Positions 23,810-38,200 of a DNA stretch of 64,000 nt are shown one piece after another (position 1 is the stretch's first letter; the number at the start of each line of letters is the position of its first letter). A model generated the notes under the pieces. That model had not been told where the DNA came from, searched no databases, and saw nothing but the letters and a program-made list of their open reading frames with translations. Source of the DNA: Pararge aegeria (Eukaryota; Arthropoda; Insecta; Lepidoptera; Nymphalidae); assembly GCF_905163445.1 (NCBI RefSeq), contig NC_053181.1:6014001-6078000 (forward strand). Direction: 5' to 3'. The translations under genes and the position numbers were made by a program.

Positions 23810-24859
23810 AATCTTCAGCAATCCCAATCTAAATTATACAGGTTTAATTGGATTGAGCCAAGAAGTGTCCACAAAACTAGATTTCGGAGAAGAATCTACC
23901 CCTGTTGTAAATAATTCCAGCAAAGAAGATGATGAAGTTGAAGTCAAACATACTATAGTCGTTTCTACGAAATTGAAAAATAACAATCGAAGAGGTCTAC
24001 AAACAAATGGTATATTAATATTTTTTATGTAATCAATCGTTAAATGGAACCCCAATCTTTAAATTTATAACGTCTTACACACACTCTCCTTTCACAGCAA
24101 TTTTATTCGGAGATGATCGATATTTTCTATCAGTCACATTGATCTTAGTTGTTGAAGTGGTCTTATAAAGTTTATTTAAAAATCTTAGTATCAAATCATT
24201 AAAATCATTATATTATCCCATAGACGATAAATGATCTACGGAAGGAATCAAAGACTAAAGAAATAGGAGAAGGCCGAGGTCTTCTCATATTTCTAAACTT
24301 TACCAGAGTGCTCCAAATTATATTCTTGATACACAATGTACGTGAACTATAGAAATCTGCAATTATTAATTAATTTTTAGACGGTGTTGGAGGCATAACC
24401 TACAGATTCGATGAAAAAAAAACGATCAAAGATGACAGTGGTGAAGTTCCCATCGTAAAAGCTTTTAAGTCAGTCGAGACAACACAAATAAGAACTCCGG
24501 ATACTCGAACGAAATCAACAAAATTTCCAGAATTTGTTACCTATGACACAAATTATCGAGGTGAATATGATTTGTATCCTAATATTGGTTTAAATCCTAT
24601 GCAATGGAAACCATCAACTTTTTACAACAATGTTAATTGGAATCAAGATAGTGGGTTAGATAATGTCATCCGAAGAAGGCCGAACTATCAAAAATTCCAC
24701 AGAAGGGTAACAGTAGATGGAGAAAAAGAATTTTACTGCAAAAAATGTAGAGAACTTGGTGGTTCGAGGGAGTGTTTACAACCGAGACGAAATTCATGGA
24801 TATATGAAACTACAACTCCTAAAATTAAAATTGATGGCAAATTAGCAAAATTAAATTAA
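23810..24859 (+). CDS. Unknown protein, last two exons
   Basis: Two exons in consistent phase. The first runs 23810-24009 (acceptor TTATCAACAG; an alternative AG at 23817-23818 keeps the frame; donor AATG|GTATAT). The second runs 24381-24859 (acceptor TAATTTTTAG) and ends with TAA at 24857-24859. The junction completes a GAC codon. Together they encode about 225 residues, rich in Asn, Lys, Glu and Thr and hydrophilic. Near the end is a Cys pair, YCKKCRELGG, with a third Cys in SRECLQPRR. No membrane segment or repeat is seen. The start, and any signal peptide, lie upstream and were not found. An ATTAAA poly-A signal is possible at about 24920. No family recognised. The gene is convergent with the minus-strand cluster that starts 1.4 kb away. 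Confidence 0.75.
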
Positions 24860-26266
24860 TCAGCCATTGTTTGTGTCTATTCTGACATGTAAATATTATT
24901 TAAACCTATGTACTAAACAATTAAAAGACTGATGCGATCTAAATAACCTTGAATCGTGGTTTAAAGTTTGCATTATGTGTATGAGTAATAATGTTGTGAT
25001 CATCGTTATTGCTTTCAATACATTTCCATTAAAATGCAATATTTAATGGGGCTCTTCCAGATGATTGCGAAATCGTTGCGTTTAAGACTTCCTGTACAAT
25101 TGTTATAAATATAATAGAACAGAAAAGAATATGTTTATTTACCAAAACTACTCTACACAAAGTCATAAAAATAGAATAATTTATAATCTGATACATAATT
25201 TTACAATCGTTTTTTGGTCTACGACGTGTCAAATAATAATAAAAACAAAAAGACAGAAATTTAGTACTATGAACATCATTAATGATCCACGAATTGGAAA
25301 TATTTATGTAAGTTTACCTACTACTTTCACATAGGATTACAACAACATATTCATAAAATGGTATGAAAATGGTTGATGAGCTTAAAACTGCCAAGATAGA
25401 AGATTATAGGTTTTAATAAGAGGATAGGAATGAAAAAGTCGTTTTTGAAGCGCCAACTCATATCCATATATATTTAGTATCGTATACTACATTAATAACA
25501 CCATTTTATTTCATTTCGATAATACAATCACAGCCTCTTGAGACCACGTAATTTTTGTTATGTTTACCAGCAAATAACGCAGACTAGTGAGGAAATGCCT
25601 AATTTATATAAAAAATAAAAAATACAAATACTGGTCAAAAATTGCGGCGCGGTTAGATTAAAATTAAACAAACATGTCATTAGAGTTGCGACCAAATCTG
25701 TTTTTATGAATGAAAAGATTGATTTATTTTAAATTTATACATATTTATAAAAGTTTGACCAATTAGCGTAATTCCAGTCTTTCGTTTGAAATTCAAGAAG
25801 TTAAATTTAAGGCCTCAATAACTTTTTAAGAAAACGTGCCTTTGAAGTAATACATGTATATATAAATCATCTACTATCGTGATTCGTAAATAAGACTGGT
25901 CTATCAATTGAACAGATAACACAAGTGGAACTAGAGCACTTTGCGTGGAAATAACTTCAAGAGCTCCAGTTCAATGAGAGCAGGAAGGCAACGATACTTT
26001 GTCAGATTTGGTCTTCGTGCACCATGTCGACTCAACACCATCTGGACTCCAAATAATGCATTAAAATGTTAGGTAATGTAATGTGACATAAAGGTTTAAT
26101 GTCAATGTTTGTTCACTCATCGTCGTCCAGTAGTGTATTATTTAGAATACTACTAGTACAAAATGCTGCAATTTCGGCCGAATCGGTGTTAACTCGATAT
26201 GGTGGGCAAAGGCCACAACTCCAGTGTCACGTTTGTTACAGACATAAGGTTCAGAGTGACGATTGC
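24860..26266. other. Intergenic between convergent genes
   Basis: Lies between the 3' ends of the plus-strand unknown gene and minus-strand gene A. ATTAAA on the minus strand at 26095-26100 may be the gene A poly-A signal. The open frames 25029-25334 are unsupported. Confidence 0.45.
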
Positions 26267-29200
26267 TTAGCTGTGGACCTTATACTTGGTAATTCTTCCA
26301 TTGTCGTTAACAACCGTTTCAGCTTCTCTGTGGCCCCCGGCTTTTCCGTTTAGATTAGAAGACGAGGCAAATGAAGAGCTTGAAACGCTGTAGAACTTTC
26401 CAGGGCTATTGCTCCTTTCCACATTGTTAAAGCGGTTGGTTACATCCACGTTTGGTATATTCTGGAATATCAAAATTACATAAATCAACTCTTATCATCA
26501 TCGTCATATCGAACGATAAACGTTATATGCGTAACATAACGAAACGAAACTGAAAGCATTGCTGAAAAGTACGTGAAACTCAACTTATTTAATATTTTCT
26601 ATAAGAGGATATAAAACATTTTTGCATTTGGGTATACCTACATAATAAAAATAGTATTTGAACGAAATATATCGTCTCCTTTAATAAAAATACAGCAAAT
26701 AGTTTTATCCATATTGGACACAGGTATATTTGGTATTTTCTCAGCAGTTACTATTTTCACTGAACCTCTTCACGAGGTCAACTTTGTAGTCTGTTGCTCC
26801 GTATCAACGTGTTATATACTACAAAATTCTAGTGTCTAATCTATTCTTGTATCTACTCTGCCATAGTACCTAGTACATTTTTATAATTTTTATTAGTGTT
26901 TTTACCTACACTTGGAGGAATTATAAATTTTATAAATTTAAAATTTATAATTATAAATTTTATAAATTTAAAATTTATAATTCCTCCAAGCTTTTAATTT
27001 TTTTTTTATATTTTATATGCATTTTAAATTTATAAAATACCTAGTACATTCTGTAGAACTGAATGTTTTAAAACTCGCTGGGACAGACAGACGGATAGCA
27101 GCGGTTAGTACACAACATTTTTCGTTGGCACCCTCCGGGTACCAATGGGAGCCAAAAGAATTGTCTCAGTTATCAGTTCTATATGACTAAAGAATTCGTC
27201 AAAGTATTTACATTGTTACGCCATTCGTCATCTACCTTCGTTCATCATAATAATCATTAATAGTGTATAAAATTCCACTGCTGCATTAAAGGCCTCCCGC
27301 AATCACCACGCTAGTGAGACGATGATCGCAGTAGATGGTAGTTACTACTACATAGGAAGCGACTGCACTTTCTACTGAGGGGTGGTGACTAGTATATACG
27401 TGACTGTCGTCAATAGACGGACAGCATTCATCATAATATAGGTATAAAAAAATCTTACCACGTTGACCGGATCAATACCAGCAACTTGATGGCTAAAACC
27501 GGGACCTGCAGCAGCACCTGCGAAGGCTGCATTGTGACTACCTTGGGCCATGTTAAATGGCGTCGGTCCTGGTCCAAAAAATGGGAATCCTCCAAAATTG
27601 GGGAACCTAAGGAAATTCGTATGGTAACCAGGTTGGTTAAATGTTAGATCATACGCTTTTTGAGCAGCGTATGACGCTAACCTTTGGTTCTCTAAATCAG
27701 AAGCGAAAATCCTGTAAACATAATGATTATTTCAAACACACTCCCAAAAATTAGGTACAAAAGAGGCTATGATGCTTAAAGCGATAGTATAGCTATGGTA
27801 AAGTTAGTAAAAACCATTTGAGGATGTTAAGCACACGTAAAAACTCTTTCATCAACAACAACAACATTATATTGTGGGTTACCTAGAGAACGGTCGAAAT
27901 GGTGGGAAGAGTGTCCGTCTCTTGAATATTGCGATTTTGCTAGAAAATGAACACAATTAAATACAGTTGGCATGTGCTCCTATTTTGTTTATATTTATAT
28001 ATTGCATCAGTTCAAAATAACAGTGATAAACTTATGTAATTTAAACAATGGCATCATAAAAAGACCGCTATTGCATATGGGCAGACGTCCATCTAGGCCA
28101 ATAACTACTCAGGGTCGACCTTTAATGTCGCTAGTGTAGTGAATGATGCCATCATTCAGTTTGCTTTAGGTATGAAAAGGGAATGGGAAGTTTGACATGT
28201 ATAAAGTATAAACTAAGTGATGCGTAAGATAACTAAGCAAAAATGATTCATCACGATTCATATAATAAATAATAAATATATAAAAAGGTCATTAACAACA
28301 TGAATCAAAACAATATTGTAATGTAAAAGGGCATTAACTTCGTCGTTAACCTGACATACAAATAATTTATCAGAAGTCAGGTAGCACTGCGATAATCATC
28401 TGATATGAACTCTGCGATGTGAACCTCCGTAGAAGCATTTTTATATATAACCTTATTGATATATTTATTTATATGGCACGAGTATAATTCCTATGACTTT
28501 ATAAATATTTCGAAACTGCGGAAGATTTTCTGAGGTAAGTGCTATTCACGTACTAATAAGTGAATTTTCTGATGTGTGCATGTACACGGAAAACGAGGAA
28601 CCTTCACCTGTTTTGAATACCACCACCGAAAGCTGCAGCACCTACTTATCGGTATACCAATGCTTACTGTTGTAATATATTTTCGTAGTTCCTAAAGTAA
28701 TCGGGGAAGAATGTGTCGACGTCGTTGAACGGAACTGCGAAGGGATCGCTGAACGGATTGATATTGTCCTTCAGATCGTATGTTCCACCGTACCTATGGC
28801 CGGATGAGTCCTGATACGCGTAAGCTCCTACGCCTGCTGGACCTGGGTATGCTGGAAGTTAAAAGAAAACATATTTTAATACTATCGAAATAATTGTTTG
28901 AAACAAATTGAGAAGATCCTTAGAAGAACTAGAATTCCCGATATAGCCCAACGAGTCGCGAAGCTGAAGTGGCAATGATCAGAACCGATGGGCATTAGAG
29001 TCCCAAGGTATTTAAAAGGCGACCCAGCACCGGTAAGCGCAGCGTTTGTCGGCCCCCAACGAAGTTGACGACTGACAGACGACATCAAACGAGTCACTGG
29101 AAGCAAGCTGTCCAGGATTGTGGACTGTGATCTCCCTACAAAAGACCTAAGTTCAGCAGTAGGCGTCAATCGGTTGAATTGATTGAAGTGATGATGATGA

Positions 29201-32200
29201 ATTGTATAAAACATGATATAAGTTTAATTCTTAACAAAAAAGGAATAATGCAAACATTTTATAAAACGACTGAAGCTAACCACAATTACCGAATAATAAG
29301 TTAAAACAAATAAAATGATTTTGCAACTAAAGTTTTTATCTAGAACAGATAGGTACCACTTCGGAACTCAAATTGCTTGTTACATATTTATCTAACGTGA
29401 TGAAGATGGCTTAATGGGACAAAAACGTATGCGCATTTAAACTTTAATGGATGGAAATCCCTGATTGTACATTAAAGATAAAATTTTTTCTATAATAGGA
29501 CATTGATGTACGGAAAAGATGGATCTAAGTGGCACTATATATTGTAGGCCACTTAATATGGTATTAAATAATTATTATTGAATAACATCTCCTAATCTTA
29601 ATCTAAACTAGGTCTATTTGAGATTCCTTAATTTAAAAGTACTACTTTTGAAGCGTAATCAACATTGCTATAAGTAAGCATTGCTTGTAAGAATCAATAA
29701 GAATTCTTTTAGTTTAAAACAATTATCTTTTTGATTTAATCGCCCAACCGATTTAGCGTTCTGGTACGATGCAGTGATGAACCCGGTTAGGGGGTATGGG
29801 CTGAATATGCATGACCTAAATCCTAGCAGGTGAGCTCGCAACCGTCTTAGACTGCTTCGTCACTTAGGTAAGAGTGCAGTAACTTGTAGAAGAATAAATA
29901 AAAAAAAGATTTAGAATGAGAATCAGTGCCTGCCTGTGGCTGAGGGGCAACTTCCAGAGCACTGCCTGTGTGAGTGAGTGAGTCTTGTTACAATTGGGAG
30001 AACTTGGGGTTCTTAGGGTGTTCCCTGTGATACTCGGAACTGGGATGATATTGACGTTAGGGGTTTGTTGTTTGACTAATCCCATCATTTTAAACCCAAG
30101 GTATGAATTTATATTTGCGTGAATATCAACGACGCCGTTATGGTAGGCTAGTCAAATTTGAGATGATGCATTTTAAGTTGTAATCAGTTCTTCTGAGATT
30201 ATTTAACTTGGTACGTAACTTATTAAAATTAACGATGGGTAAGGAAGTTTTTATACTTAAAATAGGTATATCGAGAAACTTGACAAGGTTAATATCTCGG
30301 AAAACTTGGAACACTTGGGTGCGAACCTGACTCGAAAATTGAAAATATTAATAATATGATGTGATGCATAGTCTTAGACATGTATCGTACTTACTACGTC
30401 TTCCACGAGCACGACACATCTTGATTTTCGTAAATTAGAACTACAATTAAAATTTCATGTAGTTATTTAATTTTTAACCATCTTAAGAACTGTTTTAATT
30501 GTATAAAATACGCCTCAATGAGAGATTATTTAGGCTGATTATGAAAATAATGGAAAAAATCAGGGGCTTCGCTTACAGCGGTATTATGACACACCTTGAC
30601 GTCACTAAAACAATGATTATATTTCTGAAGACAAATGTAAATATACAACAATTGAAACACATTTCAATGCTATTGTGAAACACTGTAATCAATTATATTA
30701 TTATATAAGTTGCCGTCGCGAAGTCGAGTGCCGACGCAAAAACCACGGGGTGTTAAAGTTTCACGTATTTGTGTATGTATGTTTGTGTGTCTGTTTGTCT
30801 GTGGCATCGTATTTTCCGAACAGATAAACCAATTTTGATGTTGTTGTTTAAAAGGTGAATTTATCGGGAGTGTTCTTAGCTATGTTTGATGATCCAAGAT
30901 GGCCACCGCCACAAAATGGCGAAATACATATTTCACAACTCCCACACTATGGGTATCAAATGATAGGGCTTAACTAGTAAAATACTATATACTATATACT
31001 ATGAAATTAGTCGGGAATATTCTTAGCTTAAGGTGAAGAAAATAGATGTATTAAAAGTATATTAAAGTATCAAATGAAAGGAACTAGTAATAATAATCCT
31101 CAGGAGAGGTTGACTTAGCAATTATTCATTGTAAAGTCAACAATTTCCTGAGGATGCTCTGGTTTCGGAGTTAACGTACGAAGAGGGTACATTGTCGAAG
31201 ATCTGTTTGGTGCGGAATATAAGGATTGAAGAAATTATAAATTACACCATACAAATTCTCCTGCTTTTCGCGGACTATAGCAAATTAAGCTTAATTGTCA
31301 TACTATATCATGGATTTCCGCAAAGTAACGTCTGCTTCTATCCAATAGGCAAATAATGCATTGTAAATTGATTGAGTATGAGGAATATTATCTAAGGAAA
31401 TGAAAACTAAAAACTTAGTTATTTGTTTGATCAATGCCCTAAATTGATCAGTAATGTGGAGTGATGAATGGAACTTGGGATCTAACAATTTTTTTAGCTT
31501 TTACTACATTGTGTATCTTTTAGGATTCAACATAATGTCTATACAATACAATATATAGGCAGGGCCTAGGCACTAATACGAAAGTCTTTGGTAGCGATAC
31601 GATTTGCCAATTCACACTTTTGTATAAATCGTGGCTAATGCCAGTATGTAGATTTAAATTATGAAAAAAATTCTCACCAAAACAACTATAATGAAGTGGT
31701 CGCTAAAGCAGCCGTAAATGAACTGGAAACAATAGATCAAAATAGGTACATAAAGCCTTCATGCGTTCTTATTGTTTCCAGAGTGACTAATGAAAGGTGC
31801 GAATAAATACTGCGCAATAATGTTATTAGTTACATTTGATACAAAAGTATATTTATTTGTTTATTTCCGTTGCCTTAAATTAATTTCTAGACTCATATAG
31901 AACCATTGACACGGTCGTTACAAGTACCTGCTTGCGGCATTATAAACTTTATCATGATGTAACTATGGTTGAAATTGATTTGATAGATTATGCAAACCGG
32001 GGTTACGATTAACGTCAATGTTAATACATTATTTATTTATTTCAAACAAACAAACACATAAAAAGTAATCCAAAGAATACAGATAAAGTCTGTGATTTCC
32101 ACACTAGGATTCCCTGTGTCGTGGAAATCACTTCCTTCCAGGTAGAATATTATTTATTGTTTTGAAATACTTTCACGCAGCAACGGAGCAACAGATTATT

Positions 32201-35200
32201 CACACATTTGTAGTGGAGATACATATATGTGAATAATCTGTTGCTCCGTACCATAAGATATATTAAAGTTTTTAATTTTTCAAGTTACATACACTAACAT
32301 TAGTAAAAGGTTATAGTTTTTTAAAACTAGACCTCCAAAGGAGTAGGGAATAAAAAATTATAGAAAAATATTAAATTTAAACGCAACTTCCTCCGTTCTT
32401 ATTTGAATGTTTAAATATATATTAGGATGCCAAATGGTAAAAAATTAAAATTAACTATTTGGTCCAGAAAATTAAAATAATATTAGTGGTGCACAACCCC
32501 TTATCACTTAAGAGTATGTAAATTAGATATTAGCCAATGCTCAGACCTACTGAATACGCATATAAAAACGTAAAAATCGGTGAGCCAATTCGGAGGAGTA
32601 TGGTTACTACTCGTAATATGTGACACGAAATTTTATGTATAAGATATAATGAATGAATAACTTTGCATTTATTGCAATTAAAGGCGTATTAAAAAATAAC
32701 TCTAGATTCATGGCAGGAGATAGGTACATTAAAAAGATCACTAAACCATATAAAATAAGATTATATAAATTATGATCGAATTTTGACCATATATACTATA
32801 CATATATACTAGATATCTTCTTCTTCTCTCTGGGCAGTTTCCTCACGTAAGCGCTTCGCTTGTTGTACTAGATATATAAAAATATATAAAATTCAGATAT
32901 TTATTTTCCTAGAAACCGATCACTCTAACATTGAGGGTCTAAGCGTAAAATAACCTTCAGTTCCATGAATTGGATGACGATGACTCGTATATTTTAGCGT
33001 CTACCTGTGAAGTTATGGAGTAGGCACTAAGTAGGTACATGGAAACCTATAACCCATGTTGTCACATATCTATAACTTACTAGCTCAAGTCACTCTCTAT
33101 TTATTTGTAGTATTTTAACTCAAATAGCGCGCAATGAAAGCGGCGGTATGCAGCACGCACCGAACCCACGCGTTGTGTCGTGAATTGGATGATTCACATG
33201 GCTCAGATTGAGTTATTGGATAATGCGTTGTTTTATTATAATAGAAATTTATGTTAACCAATATAAAAAAAAAAAACTTTTTAGTGGATGTGAACTCTAC
33301 CTATCTATAAGCAAAAAACGCGACAATCCGTTGCCCATTTGCCCAATTGCCCACTTTGTGAAAGAGTTGTTTATAACCTAGCGCCTATTATTACTTTATT
33401 TTACTAGCGGATCACGTAGATGTGGATTTCTGATATACCGTACCTAATAACTCACGCACGGCCGTCTCCAGAAAGCTATACGAGCAAAGCTTAAAGCAAA
33501 TTATATTAAGAATAAATGTACATTTCTATATAATTTAATCTTATATGCATGTATAATTATTTAATATTTAACAATAAATTTGACGGCCCATCGTCGTAGT
33601 TTGCAGCGACCCTGCTTTCTGAGCCAAAGGCCGTGGGTTCGATTCCTACTACTGGAAAATGTGTGATGAGCATGAATGTTTTTCAGTGTCTGGGTGTTTA
33701 TATGTATATTCTAAGTATTTATGTATATTATTCATAAAAATATTCATCAGTCGTCTTAGTGCCCATAACACAAGCTACACTTACGAGTACTTTGGGGCTA
33801 GATGGCGATGTGTGTATTGTCGTAGTATATTTATTTATTTATTTAATTTCATTTTATAATTAGTTTACTATATTATTCGGATTTGACATTGGCATAGTTT
33901 GAACTTATCTCGCCTATACCAGACGATAAATAAGATGATATAATATTAATAAATAGATACAAAAGGTCTAAGGTCAAATGTGTTTATTTATTCTGAGATG
34001 AAAAAAATAACTATGGTCGTCTTAATTTCCTCTTTGTTTGTGTTCCATTGACCATGACGTTGCCCTTGTCTAGACTTGAGACTGTCTGATATCGTATGCT
34101 GGTCTGATAGCTGTGCCTGCAGCTTTGTTCGTGTTTCACTTAACAACAATCTACCACTGCTCGACATAGGTCTTTTGCAGGGAGTTCTACAATCCTCGGT
34201 AGTGGGCTGCTTGTTCCCAACGGCTCCCAGCGCCTCGTTTAATGTTGTTGGTCTTACTCGTTGGGGGCTAACAAACATAGTGTTTGTTAGCCCCCAACGA
34301 GTGCGAGGGTCGCCATTTAAGCACCTTGGGACCCCAACGTCCATCAGCTCTCCTAACTATGTGCCCCGCCCATGGCCACCTCAGCTTCGCGACTTGCTGA
34401 GATATTTCGGTAACTGTAGTTCTTCGACGGATCTCATTTGATGGTCTGATAATATCTCGCTATAACAGGCATTATAATGCCAGAGCACATCAAATAAGGA
34501 TTTTTTATTTAGAGTGCATATTGTCTCCGTTATTTAACGAATGATGAGCTATAATGTCAATATGTTGGATCCATTTTAAAGTTTAGATAAATTCTCTTCT
34601 CTCTCTCTTAGTACCTACGTGTCGGAGCAACATTCCCACGCAAGCTTAAAAGGGTCGGCTTTTCTTATCGACAGTACAAATTCTAACAACGTTTTTAAAG
34701 TTGGCTAAAACTGCTTAACCATAATGGTAAAACCGTTTCCTCTCTCTAGATAAAAAACGAATCCAACCTGTGATTCGAGTCTCACAATATTTTAATTGAA
34801 AGTATATTACTCATTTAACGGTGAAGAAAATCATCGCGAGGAAACCGGCATGCCTTTGAGTTCTTCATACTTACCACCAGGTGCACCTGCAGTCATGGGT
34901 AAACTTGAAATGGAATTAAAAAAAAACAAATAATAAAGGTTACGTGTGAAGTCGACCAATCCCTACTGTGCCAGTTTGGTGGTCAAGAGCCTAAACCTTT
35001 CTCATTTTAAGACAGAGAAGAATATAAACTTTGATATCGATTGATAAATCATACAATATTTATTACAATGGGAAGTAAACTATGCATGGTTTTTAAAAAT
35101 TTTAAATGCGTAAATTGAAAATTTTATAATATAAATCTGGCAATTAATTATTACTTCTAAGTGTTGAATCCCGTTATTTTAAAACTTTAAAATACACATT

Positions 35201-38200
35201 CCTAATCTATTAGATTACAGAAGCTACCGTAATTAACTCTCAGTTTAATTATAAGTTTGCGCCTTTTATATCAAATCAACAACGGATGTTAGTCGTCTAA
35301 GATCATGATTTATAATCTTTTTTAAGCTTAAGACTTTTCATGGTTATGATATTCTTTGCTGTTTAATTATTTTTTATTCTGTTGTAAATATATCTCCATT
35401 ATAAAGAAAACAGCTGTCGTGTTGAGAGAATAAAATGTCAAAAGAAAACGATCTTGAAGAAAGTGGTTTTGTGTTTCAAAATTCAAATTCAAAATTAATT
35501 TATTTCAAATAGACCAAGCTTCAAAGCGACAGTTCCAAGCACTTCGGAACGTCAAGTCAGCCTGTTTGCTTCTACCGGTTCGTAAGGCAGATTCCACCGA
35601 GAAGAAGCCGACAAGAAACTCAGCAGTTGCTAATTTCCAACATCAAATATTTAAATTTTACATTTCCTTACCTTATATCACCGTGTGACATTCATTTCTA
35701 TATCTTATGAGAGATGAAAGCGGAGCTAGATGCTTCCTGCTTTTTGTTCGTCGTATAAATGGGTAAGGCAGTTAGATTATACCCATATCGGTTTCTACGC
35801 GACATCGCACCGGAACGCTAAATCGCTTAACGGCATGTCTTTATTGGTAGGATGGTAACTAACCACGTCCGACGCCTCAAATAGCTCCGGGACCTCCCAA
35901 CTTATACCGCAGCGCTACCCGCTTCGTCGGGGAGGTTCTCCAAATAAAATAAAATGCTGCATATTTTATGTGTTTTCATAGATCGTGAAGAATTTTAGTG
36001 TCATGTGTGAGATAACCTTTATGTATTGTTTCAATCATGTTTTATAAAAACCAATTCATTTATGGATATGTCGAATCGTCGAAGCGTGAATCGATTGGCA
36101 TAATTGTTTTATTACATTTTAAAATCACAAACAACTTAATTGGATATTATAGACTTTATAGTATGTTTTATTTTATTATGTTCTCAATAAGATATTTTAG
36201 TTTAGTTCTGACTGCAATGTCACCGCTGCTAAGCGTCTTAGATGGTATCGAGCTAAAAAAAATATATACTACGAAAATACACACATCGCCATCTAGCCCC
36301 ATAGTAAGCGTAGCTTGTGTTATGCGTACTAAGATGACTGATAAATATTTTTATGAATAATATAAATAAATACTTAGAATATACATATAAACACCCAGAC
36401 ACTGAAAAACAATTATGCTCATCACACAACCATTTTCCAGTAGTGGGAACCCACGGCCTTGGACTCGCAGGTGTCAATTTTGACTTTTGGCTTAGTCCGA
36501 ACGTCCCCGTGACCGTGGTGAGGGTGACGTCAGAAATAATAAGTAAGTACTACTTATACCAGAGGGTAATGGAACTTTTTGGATACTCAATTCCAAATAA
36601 ATTCCACACATTTCGCGTTAATTCCTCGACAGCCAAAATAAACAAAAAAGGTTGATTGCCTCCGTCTAAGAACATTGCAGCTCTGGAGAGCAAAATGTTT
36701 CTTTTCTTGCCCTTGGAACCACCACAAATCGGAACACCGTAGATAGGGGAGCACAATTTGCAATTATTTGTGATAAATTTAAAAATGCAAATTTAAATTG
36801 ATATTTCCTCCAAGTAATAAAAATTAAAAAATAATGAAAATTATAAAATTCTTAGTTGAGACCCTTTTTAGTAAAGATACCAAAATATCAAGAAGTCACG
36901 CTCTTCATAAGAATAATATAATTTTTATTTAATACATGCAAATATTGTTTATCGACGTGAAATAGGAGGCGCCTTTGGAATATCGTTTTCTCCGATTAAT
37001 TCACCGTGATAAGAAAACTCTATTTTAGTATTGTCATTATGCAAATATAAATAAATGTGGTAAAGTATAAATAAAATATCCAATCTTACGTTAAAGATAT
37101 ATAGATACCGGAATTAACATCTTAATGACTCTTAGGTATGTCAATAAATTCTAAAATTCACTATATTTTTTACGTTTATTGTAGGATTAATAGGTATACA
37201 ATATTCTAATATTCTAACGGCTTTATCGAAACGAAGTAATCGAAACCGACTTTCAAATTCTGCTTTTGTTATTCTATTTTCATTACAATACTAACGTAGC
37301 TTTTACTGCCAATTAAATTAGAGTTCCTCAGAAAAAGTTACCTACCAATGTAGTTCAACTAGCTTAAAAAGCACATATTAGTTAATATTAAGTAGATTCC
37401 TACGTTTCATGAAAACCGGCACCGGCAACTAATACCGGTTTTCATTAAAAGTAGGAATCGGATGCCTAGTGATTTAGGTGATTCCTAGAGAAAAAAACGT
37501 TTCACGAACTTTTATGAGACGATAGGCGCCGTCTAAAGTTACGAAACCGATTCGGCGTATCGTTAAGTTTAAGGGACTGAGGAAAGAGTCGCAGGAAGCT
37601 GCGCGATACAAGCGGCACAAGACCGTAGAATTTGTAAGTATAAAAAATGTCCAGCAGTGGACGTCCGTCTATTTGGTATAGACGTCTCAATTTTTTTTCT
37701 CGTCGACCACTTTATGATTTTTTTTAACAAATTGTCATATAAACGATGATAAAAAGTTTAACACATAAATACAAGTAATACACAGTATTACTAATATTCG
37801 ACCGTCGAATACTCATTGGTAGTGCATTCCGCAATTTAGTAGCCCGCCCTTATATCATGTAATTTGACACCTCGTGTAAGGGATCATATAAATAAAAGTA
37901 TCGTTAGATAACGCCGCCGTATCGGGAGGGGAGTTTACGTCCGTAAGTAAGCGTAGTTCATAATGTGCTTCAACATTATTTCTTTTCGCCTGTCACGCGG
38001 CCAAAACCTCGGGGAACTGCTAGTTGGTTTAACGGTAAGCTTTTTAAAAGTCGGCTTCAACCAATTAAGTTCAATTAAGTAATATAAAAACCATTTACTA
38101 ACATTTCCTTATGGATAAGTTGTTAAAAATATAAGTGGGTTATTATTCCCATTTACATACGAATTCTCGGAAATTTTATTTTTCGTTAATCTTATTAGTC

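Noticed and set aside
30380..30404. Possible extra gene A exon (ATGTGTCGTGCTCG with a GTAAGTAC donor)
   Set aside because: Including it shifts exon 2 out of frame into a stop; direct joining of 45096 to 28851 keeps the frame.
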